Origin: a bacterium
Lineage (GTDB): Bacteria > Electryoneota > RPQS01
Assembly (NCBI GenBank): GCA_018814465.1
Contig: JAHIZR010000106.1
Coordinates: 1 to 29,199, forward strand
Direction of reading: 5' to 3'
DNA length: 29,199 bases
Below are positions 17,314-24,738 of this stretch, one piece after another. How positions within the stretch are numbered: the stretch's first letter is position 1; every line of letters starts with the position of its first letter. The position numbers and the translations under genes are program-made. Below the pieces are notes generated by a model that saw only the letters and a list, made by a program, of their open reading frames with translations, ran no database searches and was not told the DNA's origin.

Positions 17314-17706
17314 ATGGTTCGAATCTATATAGTTGACGACAACGAACAATTCGCGAAGTATATGTCTCGATACCTTCTCAGCCAGGAAAACCTGTCTGTA
17401 GCTGGTTTCTCGACATCGGGACAGGCGGCAATCGAAGCACTTGGCGAGATAGACTGCGATGTAGTACTGATGGATATCGCCATGCCTAATATGAACGGGC
17501 TGGATACCACGAAGAAACTGCGCGAAAATGGCTTCGATAAGGGGATCATAGTTGTATCGATGCATGATGATCGGTACTATAATCAGACCGTTCAGGAAGC
17601 GGGAGCGGACGCTTATATTAATAAATCCGACTTCTGTGATAAAGTAATACCAACGATCGAACGGGTTCTCGATAGTAAGAGGCAGATAAGCAACGAAGCG
17701 CGTTGA
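17314..17706 (+). CDS. stand-alone response-regulator receiver
   Basis: A 130-residue CheY-like receiver with no output domain. Seen features: IVDDNE with the acidic pair at D8-D9, phosphoacceptor D54 in VLMDIAMP, VVSMHDD as the Ser/Thr switch region, and the conserved Lys in YINKSDF. Its receiver (DIAMPNMNGLD, VSMHDD) is closer to the NarL-type regulator just upstream than to the two later receivers. It is preceded by a 209-bp spacer after the terminator at 17104, so it has its own promoter, which I cannot place; no Shine-Dalgarno is visible and the TATATAAT at about 17301-17308 lies too close to the start to serve as its -10. It may act as an intermediate or phosphate sink for either kinase in the island. 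Confidence 0.9.
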   Translation: MVRIYIVDDNEQFAKYMSRYLLSQENLSVAGFSTSGQAAIEALGEIDCDVVLMDIAMPNMNGLDTTKKLRENGFDKGIIVVSMHDDRYYNQTVQEAGADAYINKSDFCDKVIPTIERVLDSKRQISNEAR

Positions 17707-17768
17707 TGTTCCTGATGATGCTTCGCAGCAAACGACCACTGCACCAGACCCTCTGAAGTCGACCATGT

Positions 17769-18092
17769 AGGATGCGCTGCCGGGCAGCAGATTGTTACCC
17801 GTGGATAGCTGTCCGGCGCCATCCTCATTAAACAAGTAGTTTGTCTTCTCTCTGTTCAAGTGTGAAGCTGCGCCGGATAGCGGTGGCATCCTCGGAAGCT
17901 GTCCGGCGCTGTCTTCCCTTAAGAACAGTGGAAGTGAAAAATACAGACGAGGGAGTTCCGGAGGTTTATTGGACGGTAGTGGAATTTGCGGTTAACCGTC
18001 CGGTATCCTCCAATATTTTTACGGCTTCGCCACTTCTCAGGAAGCGCGCCGGACAGTTGTTGAATTTTCGGAGTTCTGTCCGGCGCCTTCCT
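17769..18092 (+). repeat. array of four related two-stem hairpin units
   Basis: The stretch between two receiver genes (17707-18200) has no real gene but four units of 52-57 nt at 17769-17825, 17864-17916, 17960-18011 and 18039-18092, separated by 27-43 nt. Each has an inner stem of 10-11 bp, typically GCGCCGGACAG with CTGTCCGGCGC, a 17-21-nt loop, a small internal loop or bulge, and a purine/pyrimidine outer stem: AGGATG/CATCCT, GAAG/CTTC, GGAGG/CCTCC and AGGAAG/CTTCCT in order. Pairing is kept while bases change, including G-U pairs. Three right arms share CTGTCCGGCGC; the third reads CCGTCCGGTAT. This could be a structured RNA, a REP-like extragenic repeat or a set of binding sites. Strand is uncertain because the units are palindromic. 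Confidence 0.75.
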
Positions 18093-18200
18093 TATTTATA
18101 AGCGCCTGATTGAAAGGAATCAGTAACTAAACAAGCACTCAGTAAACGACGGATTTGATTTTCGTAACTGGGGAATAATTGAAAAGTAAGGATTTGAAAA

Positions 18201-18587
18201 ATGGCACGGGTACTGATTGTCGACGACGACAAAAACATCGGGGATGTCCTGCTGGAAACTCTCACTTTTGAAGGATACGAACCGATATATGTAGAGGATG
18301 GATCGGCAGCGATGAACATCCTCCGCGAACAGCATATCGATGTCACCTTGATGGACATCATTATGCCGAAGCAGGAAGGGCTTCAGACAATTCGTCAGAT
18401 TCGCAAGGAATTTCCTGAAGTTCCGATAATCGCAATGTCGGGCGGCGGTCGCGTCGGTCCGACAAACTATCTGACCGTTGCGAAACTGCTTGGGGCAAGA
18501 TACGCTTTTACCAAACCGATTAACAACGAGGAACTTCTTCACGCGATCAACGTCTTAATCAAGGAGTGCCAGGAAACACACAGCTAA
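18201..18587 (+). CDS. stand-alone response-regulator receiver
   Basis: A 128-residue receiver-only protein: IVDDDKN acidic cluster (D8-D10), phosphoacceptor D52 in LMDIIMP, AMSGGG switch region and the conserved Lys of FTKPI near residue 104. AAGGA at 18188-18192 lies 8 nt before the ATG, giving a firm start. A short dyad, CTGATT (18106-18111) with AATCAG (18118-18123), lies in its leader just after the hairpin array. It resembles the receiver at 21202 (both have I-A-M/I-SGGG, a YL segment, GA and KPI in the same order), and the two flank the hybrid kinase, suggesting they are duplicates serving the same phosphorelay. It is separated from the kinase by about 280 bp, so co-transcription is possible but unproven. 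Confidence 0.9.
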   Translation: MARVLIVDDDKNIGDVLLETLTFEGYEPIYVEDGSAAMNILREQHIDVTLMDIIMPKQEGLQTIRQIRKEFPEVPIIAMSGGGRVGPTNYLTVAKLLGARYAFTKPINNEELLHAINVLIKECQETHS

Positions 18588-18866
18588 AACGATCTCGCAG
18601 CCGAAACGGATTCCTCTGATTCTGGATCGCAAACCCGCATCTCTCGCCGCACCTCTCATCTCCAGAATTCCCATGACAACTCATTGTATTTATGAATAAA
18701 TTTCCGGATTTCTGGCAGTGCATGTTGAACATTTGAGTACGAAAGAATGCAAGCACTATCAGGGCTATCTACAGGAGATCTTCGACTTTGTCCACCGCTG
18801 CAAAATGCGGGAGTTCCCGTCATTCGCTTGAATCTTCAGCGCAACGGTGGAAGATCGGAGGAAGAG

Positions 18867-21227
18867 GTGAATAGGAACAGAACACTAATAGAATCGATGC
18901 TGGATTCAGCATGTGAAGCGCTTGTAGCAGTAAATTCAAAGGGGAGAATCATCGAATGGAATCGACAAGCCGCCGAAAGATTCGGGTGGACGCGAAACGA
19001 TACGATCGGCAAATCAATCATCGATTTATTAGTTCCCATTCATGATCGACAGATCGTAAAAGCTTTAGTAATAGAACAGCCGGTTGAGGGGATCGAGGAC
19101 TATCTGAATATCAGGCATGAAATCGAAGTTGTTGATAAAGACGGACATTTGTTGCCGGTTGAGATCCTCGTTTCGAAGTGCATCATTGAGGGTGAGACGG
19201 TCTATACGGCGGCAATCCACGATATCAATGATCGTCATCGAATCGAAGGTCAGCTTCGCGAAGTCAAGGACCGCTACCGGATAGCCGTACAGGGAGCTGG
19301 AGTCGGGATTTGGGATTGGGAGCGCAAAACCAACAAGTTATATATTTCGGGGAAGTTCAAGCAGCTCCTGGGTTATGATTCTTCGCTTACTCTAAAAGGG
19401 TGGCGGGATATGCAGGATCTGATTCACCCGGAAGACCGCAAGAAAGTAGTGAACAGACTTCGAGCACACTACCATTTGCAATCGACGTTCGATGTTGACT
19501 GCCGAATAAGAACGAATCTTGAGGGATATTGCTGGTTTCATATATCTGGTCAGGCAATCATCGACAATCGGGGTCGGGTGTTGCGGATTGCCGGATCGCT
19601 GGGGGATGTGAATGCAAATTACGTGGCGGAGAAGGCTCTGCGGGACAGCGAGACGAAATTTCGCGAGGCCTTCGCGAATGCTCCGATCGGGATATGTTTG
19701 ATTCAACCGGACGGCAAGTTCCTCTCCGTGAACCGGAGACTTTGCGAAATGCTGAAGTACACCGAAGAGGAATTAAGCCGCCGAACCTTCACCCAAGTCA
19801 CTCACCCTGAAGATATTCATCTTAGTTCACGGATTGCGGAGCAGTTGCTCTCCGGCGAAGCCGAACAAATTGCCTTCGAGAAGCGATATATCCGGCGAGA
19901 CGGTGAAGTCGTCTGGACTCAGGTCATCTCTTCTGTTCATTACGATGACGACGGGAAGCCGCTGTACTACATCAGTCAGATCATTGATATTACGGACAAG
20001 AAAGAAGCTGAACTTCAGAAAGAGCAGCTGGAATCTCAGCTCCGCCAGGCGCAGAAGCTGGAAACCATCGGCACGCTGGCGGGGGGAATTGCGCATGATT
20101 TCAATAATATTCTGACTCCGGTTCTGGGATTTGCGGAAATTGCTTCATTGAATCTGCCGAAAGATTCGCCGGCGCAGGCAAATATCGCGCATGTGATTAA
20201 GGCAGCCAACCGCGCGAAGAACCTGGTGAAGCAGATTCTTGCCTTCGGCAGACGTACCGAGCAATGCTATTCGGTGCAGAGTATCATCAAGATTATCGAG
20301 GAAACAGTTAATCTTCTGCGCGCAACCCTGCCGAGTACCATCAGTATCAGATTAAGTTCGGCGGTTTCCAACGACAAAGTGCTGTGCGATTCCGTGCAGA
20401 TCCATCAGGTCATCATGAATCTGTGCACGAATGCATATCATGCGATGAAGAATAATGAGAGCGGGACAATTGAGATCGGGCTGCGAAATTGCGTTATCGA
20501 AGAGAATATCGCTAAATACCATCCGCGCCTGAAAGCCGGCGAGCATCTCTTGATGACCATCAGTGATACCGGACATGGAATGAAGTGGGAGATTGCTCAA
20601 AGAATTTTCGAGCCGTTCTTCACGACGAAGCCGATCGGGGAAGGGACGGGACTGGGATTGTCTGTGGCGCATGGTATTATTGCACAGCACCACGGCGAAA
20701 TCACGGTTTACAGCCAGCCCGGCAATGGCACGACCTTTCATATCTATCTGCCGGTTTCTGAGCAGGCAACTGTCCACAACAACGGAAAAACTCCCCAACC
20801 TCTGCTTGGCAGCAATGAGCATATCTTGTTTATTGATGACGAAGAGGATATCGCTCTGACAGGGAAAGCAATGTTGGAGCGGCTGGGCTATCGCGTGACG
20901 GCCATATCGAGCAGTCCCGAAGCGTTGGATATTTTTACCTCGCATTCGCAGGAATTCGATCTTGTTATCACAGACCAAACCATGCCGCGCATGACCGGAG
21001 ACCGCGTCGCAAAGCATCTGCTTGAAATCCGACCGGATCTCCCGATCATTCTCACGACTGGATTAAGCGAGTCGATCACTTTAGAGATGAGAAACTCAAT
21101 TGGATTGAAAGGTTTCCTGATGAAGCCGTTCTCAATCAATGAGCTTGGATACACGATAAGAAAAGCGATTGAAACGGCTAAGCCAACTGCGGAGACTCAG
21201 GATGAAGTCAATTCTGATTGTGGATGA
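18867..21227 (+). CDS. hybrid PAS sensor histidine kinase with C-terminal receiver
   Basis: A soluble hybrid kinase of 786 residues from the GTG at 18867. In order it has three PAS units (from about residues 10, 140 and 265), a short coil, a HisKA domain with AGGIAHDFNN (His410), and a HATPase domain with MNLCTNAYHAM, DTGHGM and EPFFTTKPIGEGTGLGLS. A receiver follows, with IDDEED and phosphoacceptor D703 in VITDQTMP, and the conserved Lys in FLMKPF. No membrane helices are seen. The GTG is favoured because GGAGG lies 5 nt upstream; the in-frame ATG at 18747 would add 40 residues without PAS character and has no such site. The receiver gene at 21202 overlaps its end by 26 nt, a likely partner or next step of a phosphorelay. 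Confidence 0.88.
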   Translation: MNRNRTLIESMLDSACEALVAVNSKGRIIEWNRQAAERFGWTRNDTIGKSIIDLLVPIHDRQIVKALVIEQPVEGIEDYLNIRHEIEVVDKDGHLLPVEILVSKCIIEGETVYTAAIHDINDRHRIEGQLREVKDRYRIAVQGAGVGIWDWERKTNKLYISGKFKQLLGYDSSLTLKGWRDMQDLIHPEDRKKVVNRLRAHYHLQSTFDVDCRIRTNLEGYCWFHISGQAIIDNRGRVLRIAGSLGDVNANYVAEKALRDSETKFREAFANAPIGICLIQPDGKFLSVNRRLCEMLKYTEEELSRRTFTQVTHPEDIHLSSRIAEQLLSGEAEQIAFEKRYIRRDGEVVWTQVISSVHYDDDGKPLYYISQIIDITDKKEAELQKEQLESQLRQAQKLETIGTLAGGIAHDFNNILTPVLGFAEIASLNLPKDSPAQANIAHVIKAANRAKNLVKQILAFGRRTEQCYSVQSIIKIIEETVNLLRATLPSTISIRLSSAVSNDKVLCDSVQIHQVIMNLCTNAYHAMKNNESGTIEIGLRNCVIEENIAKYHPRLKAGEHLLMTISDTGHGMKWEIAQRIFEPFFTTKPIGEGTGLGLSVAHGIIAQHHGEITVYSQPGNGTTFHIYLPVSEQATVHNNGKTPQPLLGSNEHILFIDDEEDIALTGKAMLERLGYRVTAISSSPEALDIFTSHSQEFDLVITDQTMPRMTGDRVAKHLLEIRPDLPIILTTGLSESITLEMRNSIGLKGFLMKPFSINELGYTIRKAIETAKPTAETQDEVNSDCG

Positions 21228-21600
21228 TGAACCGGAAGTCAGAACATATTTGAAGGAGATCCTCAAGGATCAAGGGTACAGAATTATTTTAGCGGCAAAC
21301 GGTAGTGAAGCGGTCTGCATCCAGAATACACACTGCTGCGACTTGATTATCATCGATATCTTTATGCCGGTTGCGGAGGGCTTAAGCACCATAGTCAAAA
21401 TCCGGCAGAATTCCCCCGACACAAGGATTATCGCGATTTCAGGCGGGGGAATACTCGGAATCGGTCACTATCTGGATCATGCTCTGATCTATGGAGCGGA
21501 CGTCGCGATGGAAAAACCGATTCGCGGCAGTGAATTAGTCTCACAAGTACAGCAACTCATGGAACAGGATTTCAGTTTAGCCTCAAGCTTTTTTGTTTAA
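21202..21600 (+). CDS. stand-alone response-regulator receiver
   Basis: A 132-residue receiver-only protein: IVDDEPEV, phosphoacceptor D52 in IIDIFMP, AISGGG and a conserved Lys in MEKPI. I start it at ATG 21202 because GGAG at 21191-21194 lies 7 nt upstream and the receiver fold begins there; an in-frame upstream ATG at 21169 would add an Arg/Leu-rich stretch that is out of place. It overlaps the end of the hybrid kinase by 26 nt, so the two are translated from one message. It lacks any DNA-binding or enzymatic output and is probably an intermediate in the relay. A terminator follows at 21666. Confidence 0.9.
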   Translation: MKSILIVDDEPEVRTYLKEILKDQGYRIILAANGSEAVCIQNTHCCDLIIIDIFMPVAEGLSTIVKIRQNSPDTRIIAISGGGILGIGHYLDHALIYGADVAMEKPIRGSELVSQVQQLMEQDFSLASSFFV

Positions 21601-21665
21601 CGTTCTGCGTTTCAATCTTCTCCTCAAATCGTTATTCATACTCGGAAAGCAGCTAAGCTGAAGAA

Positions 21666-21697
21666 ATCCCGGCACAATGGTGTCGGGATTCTTTTTG
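21666..21697 (+). terminator. intrinsic terminator after the hybrid-kinase operon
   Basis: AATCCCGGCAC (21666-21676) pairs with GTGTCGGGATT (21681-21691), one G-U pair included, around an AATG loop, followed by C and five T (21693-21697). It lies 66 nt after the receiver stop. Confidence 0.8.
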
Positions 21698-21739
21698 CCA
21701 TAATTGGTCCTTCAGTTGTCTCAAAGATTGAAATGAAGC

Positions 21740-21768
21740 TTTACAGCCTTCTGCAACTTATGTATATA
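21740..21768 (+). promoter_or_regulatory. candidate sigma-70-type promoter
   Basis: TTTACA (21740-21745) and TATATA (21763-21768) are 17 bp apart within an AT-rich patch just after the terminator. It would give a leader of about 150 nt for the TonB-C gene. Confidence 0.35.
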
Positions 21769-21833
21769 ATATATAAAGTCTTAATGCGTTTTCTCGGGCC
21801 TATTTCTTTTCAGCTTACATCTTGATTACCTCG

Positions 21834-21862
21834 TTGAAAGCCCCTATTATTAAATCTATGTA
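21834..21862 (+). promoter_or_regulatory. candidate promoter for the TonB-C/ECF sigma cluster
   Basis: TTGAAA (21834-21839) and TATGTA (21857-21862) with a 17-bp spacer would start transcription near 21869, about 58 nt before the TonB-C gene. Two candidate promoters, this one and 21740, lie in tandem; one might serve the ECF sigma factor itself, but I cannot tell which. Confidence 0.4.
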
Positions 21863-21926
21863 AGCAGATCGGCCAATGAGGGAGTAGTCATATTAGGACG
21901 AATCCCATCATCACAAGGAGCCTGAA

Positions 21927-22334
21927 ATGCTTAGATTTCTGTTCAACTTCATTATTACCGCATCACTGGCATGCTTTCTGAACGCCTCCAGCCTGTTTGC
22001 CGACAACACAACAGACAGTTCGGAACCGCAAAAACTTGAATTGGATTCCTACCCCAGCCCGGTTGGTGGATTCGGGGACCTGATGAAGCAGATTGAATAT
22101 TCTGAATCGGGCAGGAAGTCCGGTACAACTGGCAAAGTCTTACTTGCGGTCTCCTTTGATGACAAAGGAACCGTTGTCGAAGTGGAGGTCGTGGAAAGTC
22201 TGGGAAAGGATTTTGATACCGCGGCTGTGAATGCCGTGAAAAGCGTCCAGTGGAAGCCTGCGATATCGAACAATAAATCCGTTGCATGCCGGATCCACCT
22301 GCCGATCGAGTTCAAGCTGCAAAACAAGAAATAA
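21927..22334 (+). CDS. periplasmic TonB C-terminal domain protein
   Basis: A 135-residue exported protein. A hydrophobic signal (residues about 3-25, with SLFA before DNTT as a likely signal peptidase I site) is followed by a short linker and then a TonB C-terminal domain: TGKVLLAVSFDDKGTVVE, DFDTAAVNAVKSVQWKPA and the final LPIEFKL. Real TonB has an uncleaved anchor and a long Pro-rich spacer; here both are missing, so coupling to ExbB/ExbD is doubtful and a structural or binding role in the periplasm is as likely. AAGGAG lies 6 nt before the ATG. It heads a cluster with an ECF sigma factor, a membrane protein and a second TonB-C protein, the last having a similar C-terminal domain. Confidence 0.85.
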   Translation: MLRFLFNFIITASLACFLNASSLFADNTTDSSEPQKLELDSYPSPVGGFGDLMKQIEYSESGRKSGTTGKVLLAVSFDDKGTVVEVEVVESLGKDFDTAAVNAVKSVQWKPAISNNKSVACRIHLPIEFKLQNKK

Positions 22335-22371
22335 CAAAACGAACACCGAGAGTTTTCCTGTCGAGTGAAAA

Positions 22372-22905
22372 ATGGAGAAAACCGTCCGTGAGATACTTGA
22401 TGGGAATAAGGACAGATTCCGGGAGATTGTCCGCAGGTACAGTCCCGAGTTTCTGCGCATCGCGTACTCTTTTGCGGGCAACTGGGAAGACGCCAAGGAT
22501 ATAACACAGACAACCTTTATTCGGACTTACCGCTTCCTCTACCGGTTTCGACAGGAGCAGGCATTCGAACCGTGGATCTTCCGCATTCATCTGAACAACT
22601 GTAAGAGCGCCGCACACCGCTTGAAGCTGACTCGATCTCGCCATGTGCCGTTAAATCCGGAGAACCTTGTCTCTGGAGATGCTGCAGATACCGATCCGGC
22701 AAGCAAGTTTTTGCTGGATCAGATTCTTCATCTCAGTATAAAACAAAAGGCGGCATTTATGCTGGTTGAAATCGAAGGTCTCCCGCAGAAAGAGGCGGCG
22801 CTTCGACTCGGTTGCCGCGAATCCACGCTGCGGGTTCATCTGGCTCGAGCCAAGGAGAACCTGCGGAAAAGGCTGAGAGCGATTGGAGTAAAAAATGAAT
22901 CCTGA
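22372..22905 (+). CDS. ECF-type RNA polymerase sigma factor
   Basis: A 177-residue sigma factor of the extracytoplasmic-function class. Region 2 (about 15-85) shows FLRIAYSFAGNWEDAKDITQ then TTFIRTYRF and PWIFRIHLNNC, the core-binding and -10 recognition parts. Region 4 (about 115-172) ends in the helix-turn-helix LPQKEAALRLGC and STLRVHLARAKENLRKRL. Region 3 is missing, as usual for this class. The gene starts 37 nt after the TonB-C gene with a weak ribosome site and overlaps the next gene by 11 nt, so it is probably controlled by that membrane protein. Its regulon is unknown; envelope or iron-related genes would be typical. Confidence 0.93.
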   Translation: MEKTVREILDGNKDRFREIVRRYSPEFLRIAYSFAGNWEDAKDITQTTFIRTYRFLYRFRQEQAFEPWIFRIHLNNCKSAAHRLKLTRSRHVPLNPENLVSGDAADTDPASKFLLDQILHLSIKQKAAFMLVEIEGLPQKEAALRLGCRESTLRVHLARAKENLRKRLRAIGVKNES

Positions 22906-23200
22906 TAACAGCCGGCTGAAACTGCATATGACTCCGCCGCCGGAAATGCAAAGCGAAATCGAACGCGGCGTCATGAATTCGATAGAGGCCCTGCCTGCTC
23001 CGGCTGCCTTTCGCTCGCAGCATCGTCAGCGGGTAATTATCGGTATTACCGCGGTTGCGGTGAGTGCCTTAATCTTGTTATCTACCCAAATTCCGAAGAA
23101 TCAACTCGCGATCAATCGGGACTTTTCCGAAAGCCGTATTTTCCTGTCGGATCACACCTCGATTTGGCTGACTCCGGTACAGGCGGTTAATGGTGATTAG
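22895..23200 (+). CDS. small single-pass membrane protein, putative anti-sigma factor
   Basis: A 101-residue protein with a soluble N-terminus of about 45 residues, one membrane helix (about 47-63, IIGITAVAVSALILLST) and a short C-terminal tail of about 38 residues. It overlaps the sigma gene by 11 nt and has GGAG 6 nt before its ATG, the usual arrangement for an ECF anti-sigma factor, where the N-terminus binds sigma on the cytoplasmic side. The zinc-binding His-x3-Cys-x2-Cys motif of the common class is not present, so the assignment rests on position and topology. It overlaps the lipoprotein gene downstream by 11 nt. Confidence 0.65.
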   Translation: MNPDNSRLKLHMTPPPEMQSEIERGVMNSIEALPAPAAFRSQHRQRVIIGITAVAVSALILLSTQIPKNQLAINRDFSESRIFLSDHTSIWLTPVQAVNGD

Positions 23201-24233
23201 CATGTCAACTATGAAATCCATATACAGAACGGTCTTTTTCTCGGTCTTAATCGGTTCGTTGCTTGTTTTCAGTGGTTGCGGATCAAAATCGCCCTCGCTT
23301 GTTGTCTCACGCGTGACTCATTTCCTTGTGCAGGGGAACGGGGAAAGCCTGAATTTTCCGCTTTTTGCCGAAACGATCGGCATCGAAACGATCGAACGCG
23401 ATCTTGCCATTGCCGAGTACTACCACAAAAAGCTCTCCGAGCTCTACAGCTTCAAGTCGTTTAACCTGATCAATTCCGCGGTCAGTGAGTATCTTCTGAG
23501 CAGCGCTGCTGAGTTCAACTCCCTCCACCCTATCTACCAGTATGAAGACTCGCTCACCTCAATCGAACTTTCATTGGTCCGGTTTGAAGCTCCGCAGGCC
23601 GACTATTCATTCCGCATCACCGATAGGCTCAACCACCAAACCCGGCACCATCAGGTAAGTGTTCAAAACAATCAATCGGCATCGGTCGGATTGCTGTTCG
23701 ACGAAGCACACAACCGGGGGCATCTGATTGTAATTCAACTCTATTCGTTGGCGATTACTCCAGACGTCACTCCTGCGGAGTTCGCGGAATTTCTGAAACA
23801 CAAGAACTCTGTGCATGATTCCGCGCTGGAGGGAGAATATGTCAGAGGCGATCAGAAATGGATGGATGAATTGTTCAAAGGGAAATCCATTCCGCTTCCA
23901 ATGCCTCCGCCTGTTCCGTCTCTTCCAAACAAGAGTGGCTTGATTGATTACGATACTCCCCCCTCCCCCGTTTCGGGCTATCTCGCGCTGCAAAAAGCTG
24001 TTCAATATCCGTCGACCGCCAAAGCGGAAGGCAGAACGGGCCGGGTGCTGCTGAAAGTGTTTATCGACGAACATGGCGATGTGACGGAACATGAAATCCT
24101 GAAGAGTGCTTTTGCCGATCTTGATAGCGCCGCTATTGCCGCCACCAAGTCGATAAAATTTAATCCGGCAATGAAAAACGACAAACCGATCGGTGTCTGG
24201 GTAACCATCCCGCTCGATTTTAAGTTGAAATAG
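23190..24233 (+). CDS. lipoprotein with C-terminal TonB domain
   Basis: A 347-residue protein with a lipoprotein-type signal: basic start, hydrophobic core and LVFSGC with Cys30 as the lipidated residue (Phe at -3 is slightly unusual). Residues about 35-250 are unrecognised and may form a binding domain. A Pro-rich linker (about 230-245, LPMPPPVPSLP) leads to a TonB C-terminal domain: SGYLALQKAVQYP, GRTGRVLLKVFIDEHGDV, DLDSAAIAATKSIKFNPA and IPLDFKL. It is a paralogue of the 135-aa protein at 21927 in that domain. Starts at 23190, 23202 or 23211 are all possible; none has a clear ribosome site. It ends the cluster before a hairpin at 24260. Envelope location is inferred; inner versus outer membrane cannot be decided here. 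Confidence 0.8.
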   Translation: MVISMSTMKSIYRTVFFSVLIGSLLVFSGCGSKSPSLVVSRVTHFLVQGNGESLNFPLFAETIGIETIERDLAIAEYYHKKLSELYSFKSFNLINSAVSEYLLSSAAEFNSLHPIYQYEDSLTSIELSLVRFEAPQADYSFRITDRLNHQTRHHQVSVQNNQSASVGLLFDEAHNRGHLIVIQLYSLAITPDVTPAEFAEFLKHKNSVHDSALEGEYVRGDQKWMDELFKGKSIPLPMPPPVPSLPNKSGLIDYDTPPSPVSGYLALQKAVQYPSTAKAEGRTGRVLLKVFIDEHGDVTEHEILKSAFADLDSAAIAATKSIKFNPAMKNDKPIGVWVTIPLDFKLK

Positions 24234-24259
24234 ATCGGAACGGACAAGGCATAATACCT

Positions 24260-24289
24260 CGGGAATCAGCCTCCGATTCCCGTTGTTTC
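24260..24289 (+). terminator. probable terminator of the TonB-C/ECF sigma cluster
   Basis: CGGGAATC (24260-24267) pairs with GATTCCCG (24275-24282) around a 7-nt loop, followed by TTGTTTC. The T-tract is interrupted, so termination may be partial. Confidence 0.6.
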
Positions 24290-24328
24290 AAGAAACAAAT
24301 CACTCGATACAAACATTCGAATACGAAA

Positions 24329-24610
24329 ATGTGCGAATCCTCCGATCCGGTTCCGTTGCCGATTGACGGGATCCTTGACCTTCATACCTTTCAGCCCAAG
24401 GATCTGAAGGATCTTGTCCCGGACTATATTACCGAGTGTCGGACGCGAGGAATTCTGCAAGTCCGGATTGTTCACGGCAAAGGGATCGGCGCCCTGCGCC
24501 GAACGGTTCATTCGATTCTTGACAAGTTACCGGAAGTAGAGACTTATTATACTCCCAGTGACTCCAGCAGTTGGGGAGCGACAATCGTCGAGCTTCGTCC
24601 ATTAGATTAG
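24329..24610 (+). CDS. stand-alone Smr-domain protein
   Basis: A 93-residue protein made almost wholly of a Smr (small MutS-related) domain. It shows the leading LDLHTFQP near residue 16, a helix, then the VRIVHGKGIGALR loop with HGKG, and a C-terminal strand. Smr domains are nucleases or nucleic-acid binders; here no MutS part is attached, so the role may be in DNA or RNA processing. The start has no clear ribosome site. It lies between a hairpin and a promoter-like site, so it appears to be a single-gene unit or read through from upstream. Confidence 0.88.
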   Translation: MCESSDPVPLPIDGILDLHTFQPKDLKDLVPDYITECRTRGILQVRIVHGKGIGALRRTVHSILDKLPEVETYYTPSDSSSWGATIVELRPLD

Positions 24611-24627
24611 AGCGATTCGTGTCTTCC

Positions 24628-24656
24628 TTGACTGCTAACACATTTTATATTAGATA
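24628..24656 (+). promoter_or_regulatory. candidate sigma-70-type promoter of the DUF4097-like gene
   Basis: TTGACT (24628-24633) and TAGATA (24651-24656), spaced 17 bp, would start transcription near 24663 and give a leader of about 76 nt with a good ribosome site (AAGGAG, 24727-24732). Confidence 0.5.
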
Positions 24657-24738
24657 CTTAGCAGACTTGAAACCTCTTGCCCTATGCGTATATCTAACCA
24701 AGTAAGAATCGGAAGAAACCCACCTCAAGGAGCAAGCC

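Noticed and set aside
17131..17889. Long minus-strand open frame (252 codons)
   Set aside because: It runs antisense to a clear receiver gene (17314-17706) and into the hairpin array; no known domain, no ribosome site.
17769..18092. CRISPR array
   Set aside because: Only four units, strongly diverged, each a long hairpin with variable spacing; no cas genes nearby.
17769..18092. Integron attC sites
   Set aside because: The conserved outer GTTRRRY/RYYYAAC core pairs are absent and there are no cassette genes or integrase.
17841..18101. Plus-strand frame of 86 codons in the hairpin array
   Set aside because: Its sequence is a translation of the repeat units themselves, with repeated VRRCLP-like pieces; no domain or ribosome site.
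18713..18727. Sigma-54-like TGGCAG...TTGA before the hybrid kinase
   Set aside because: The spacing between the GG and GC elements is off by one and the GC is missing.
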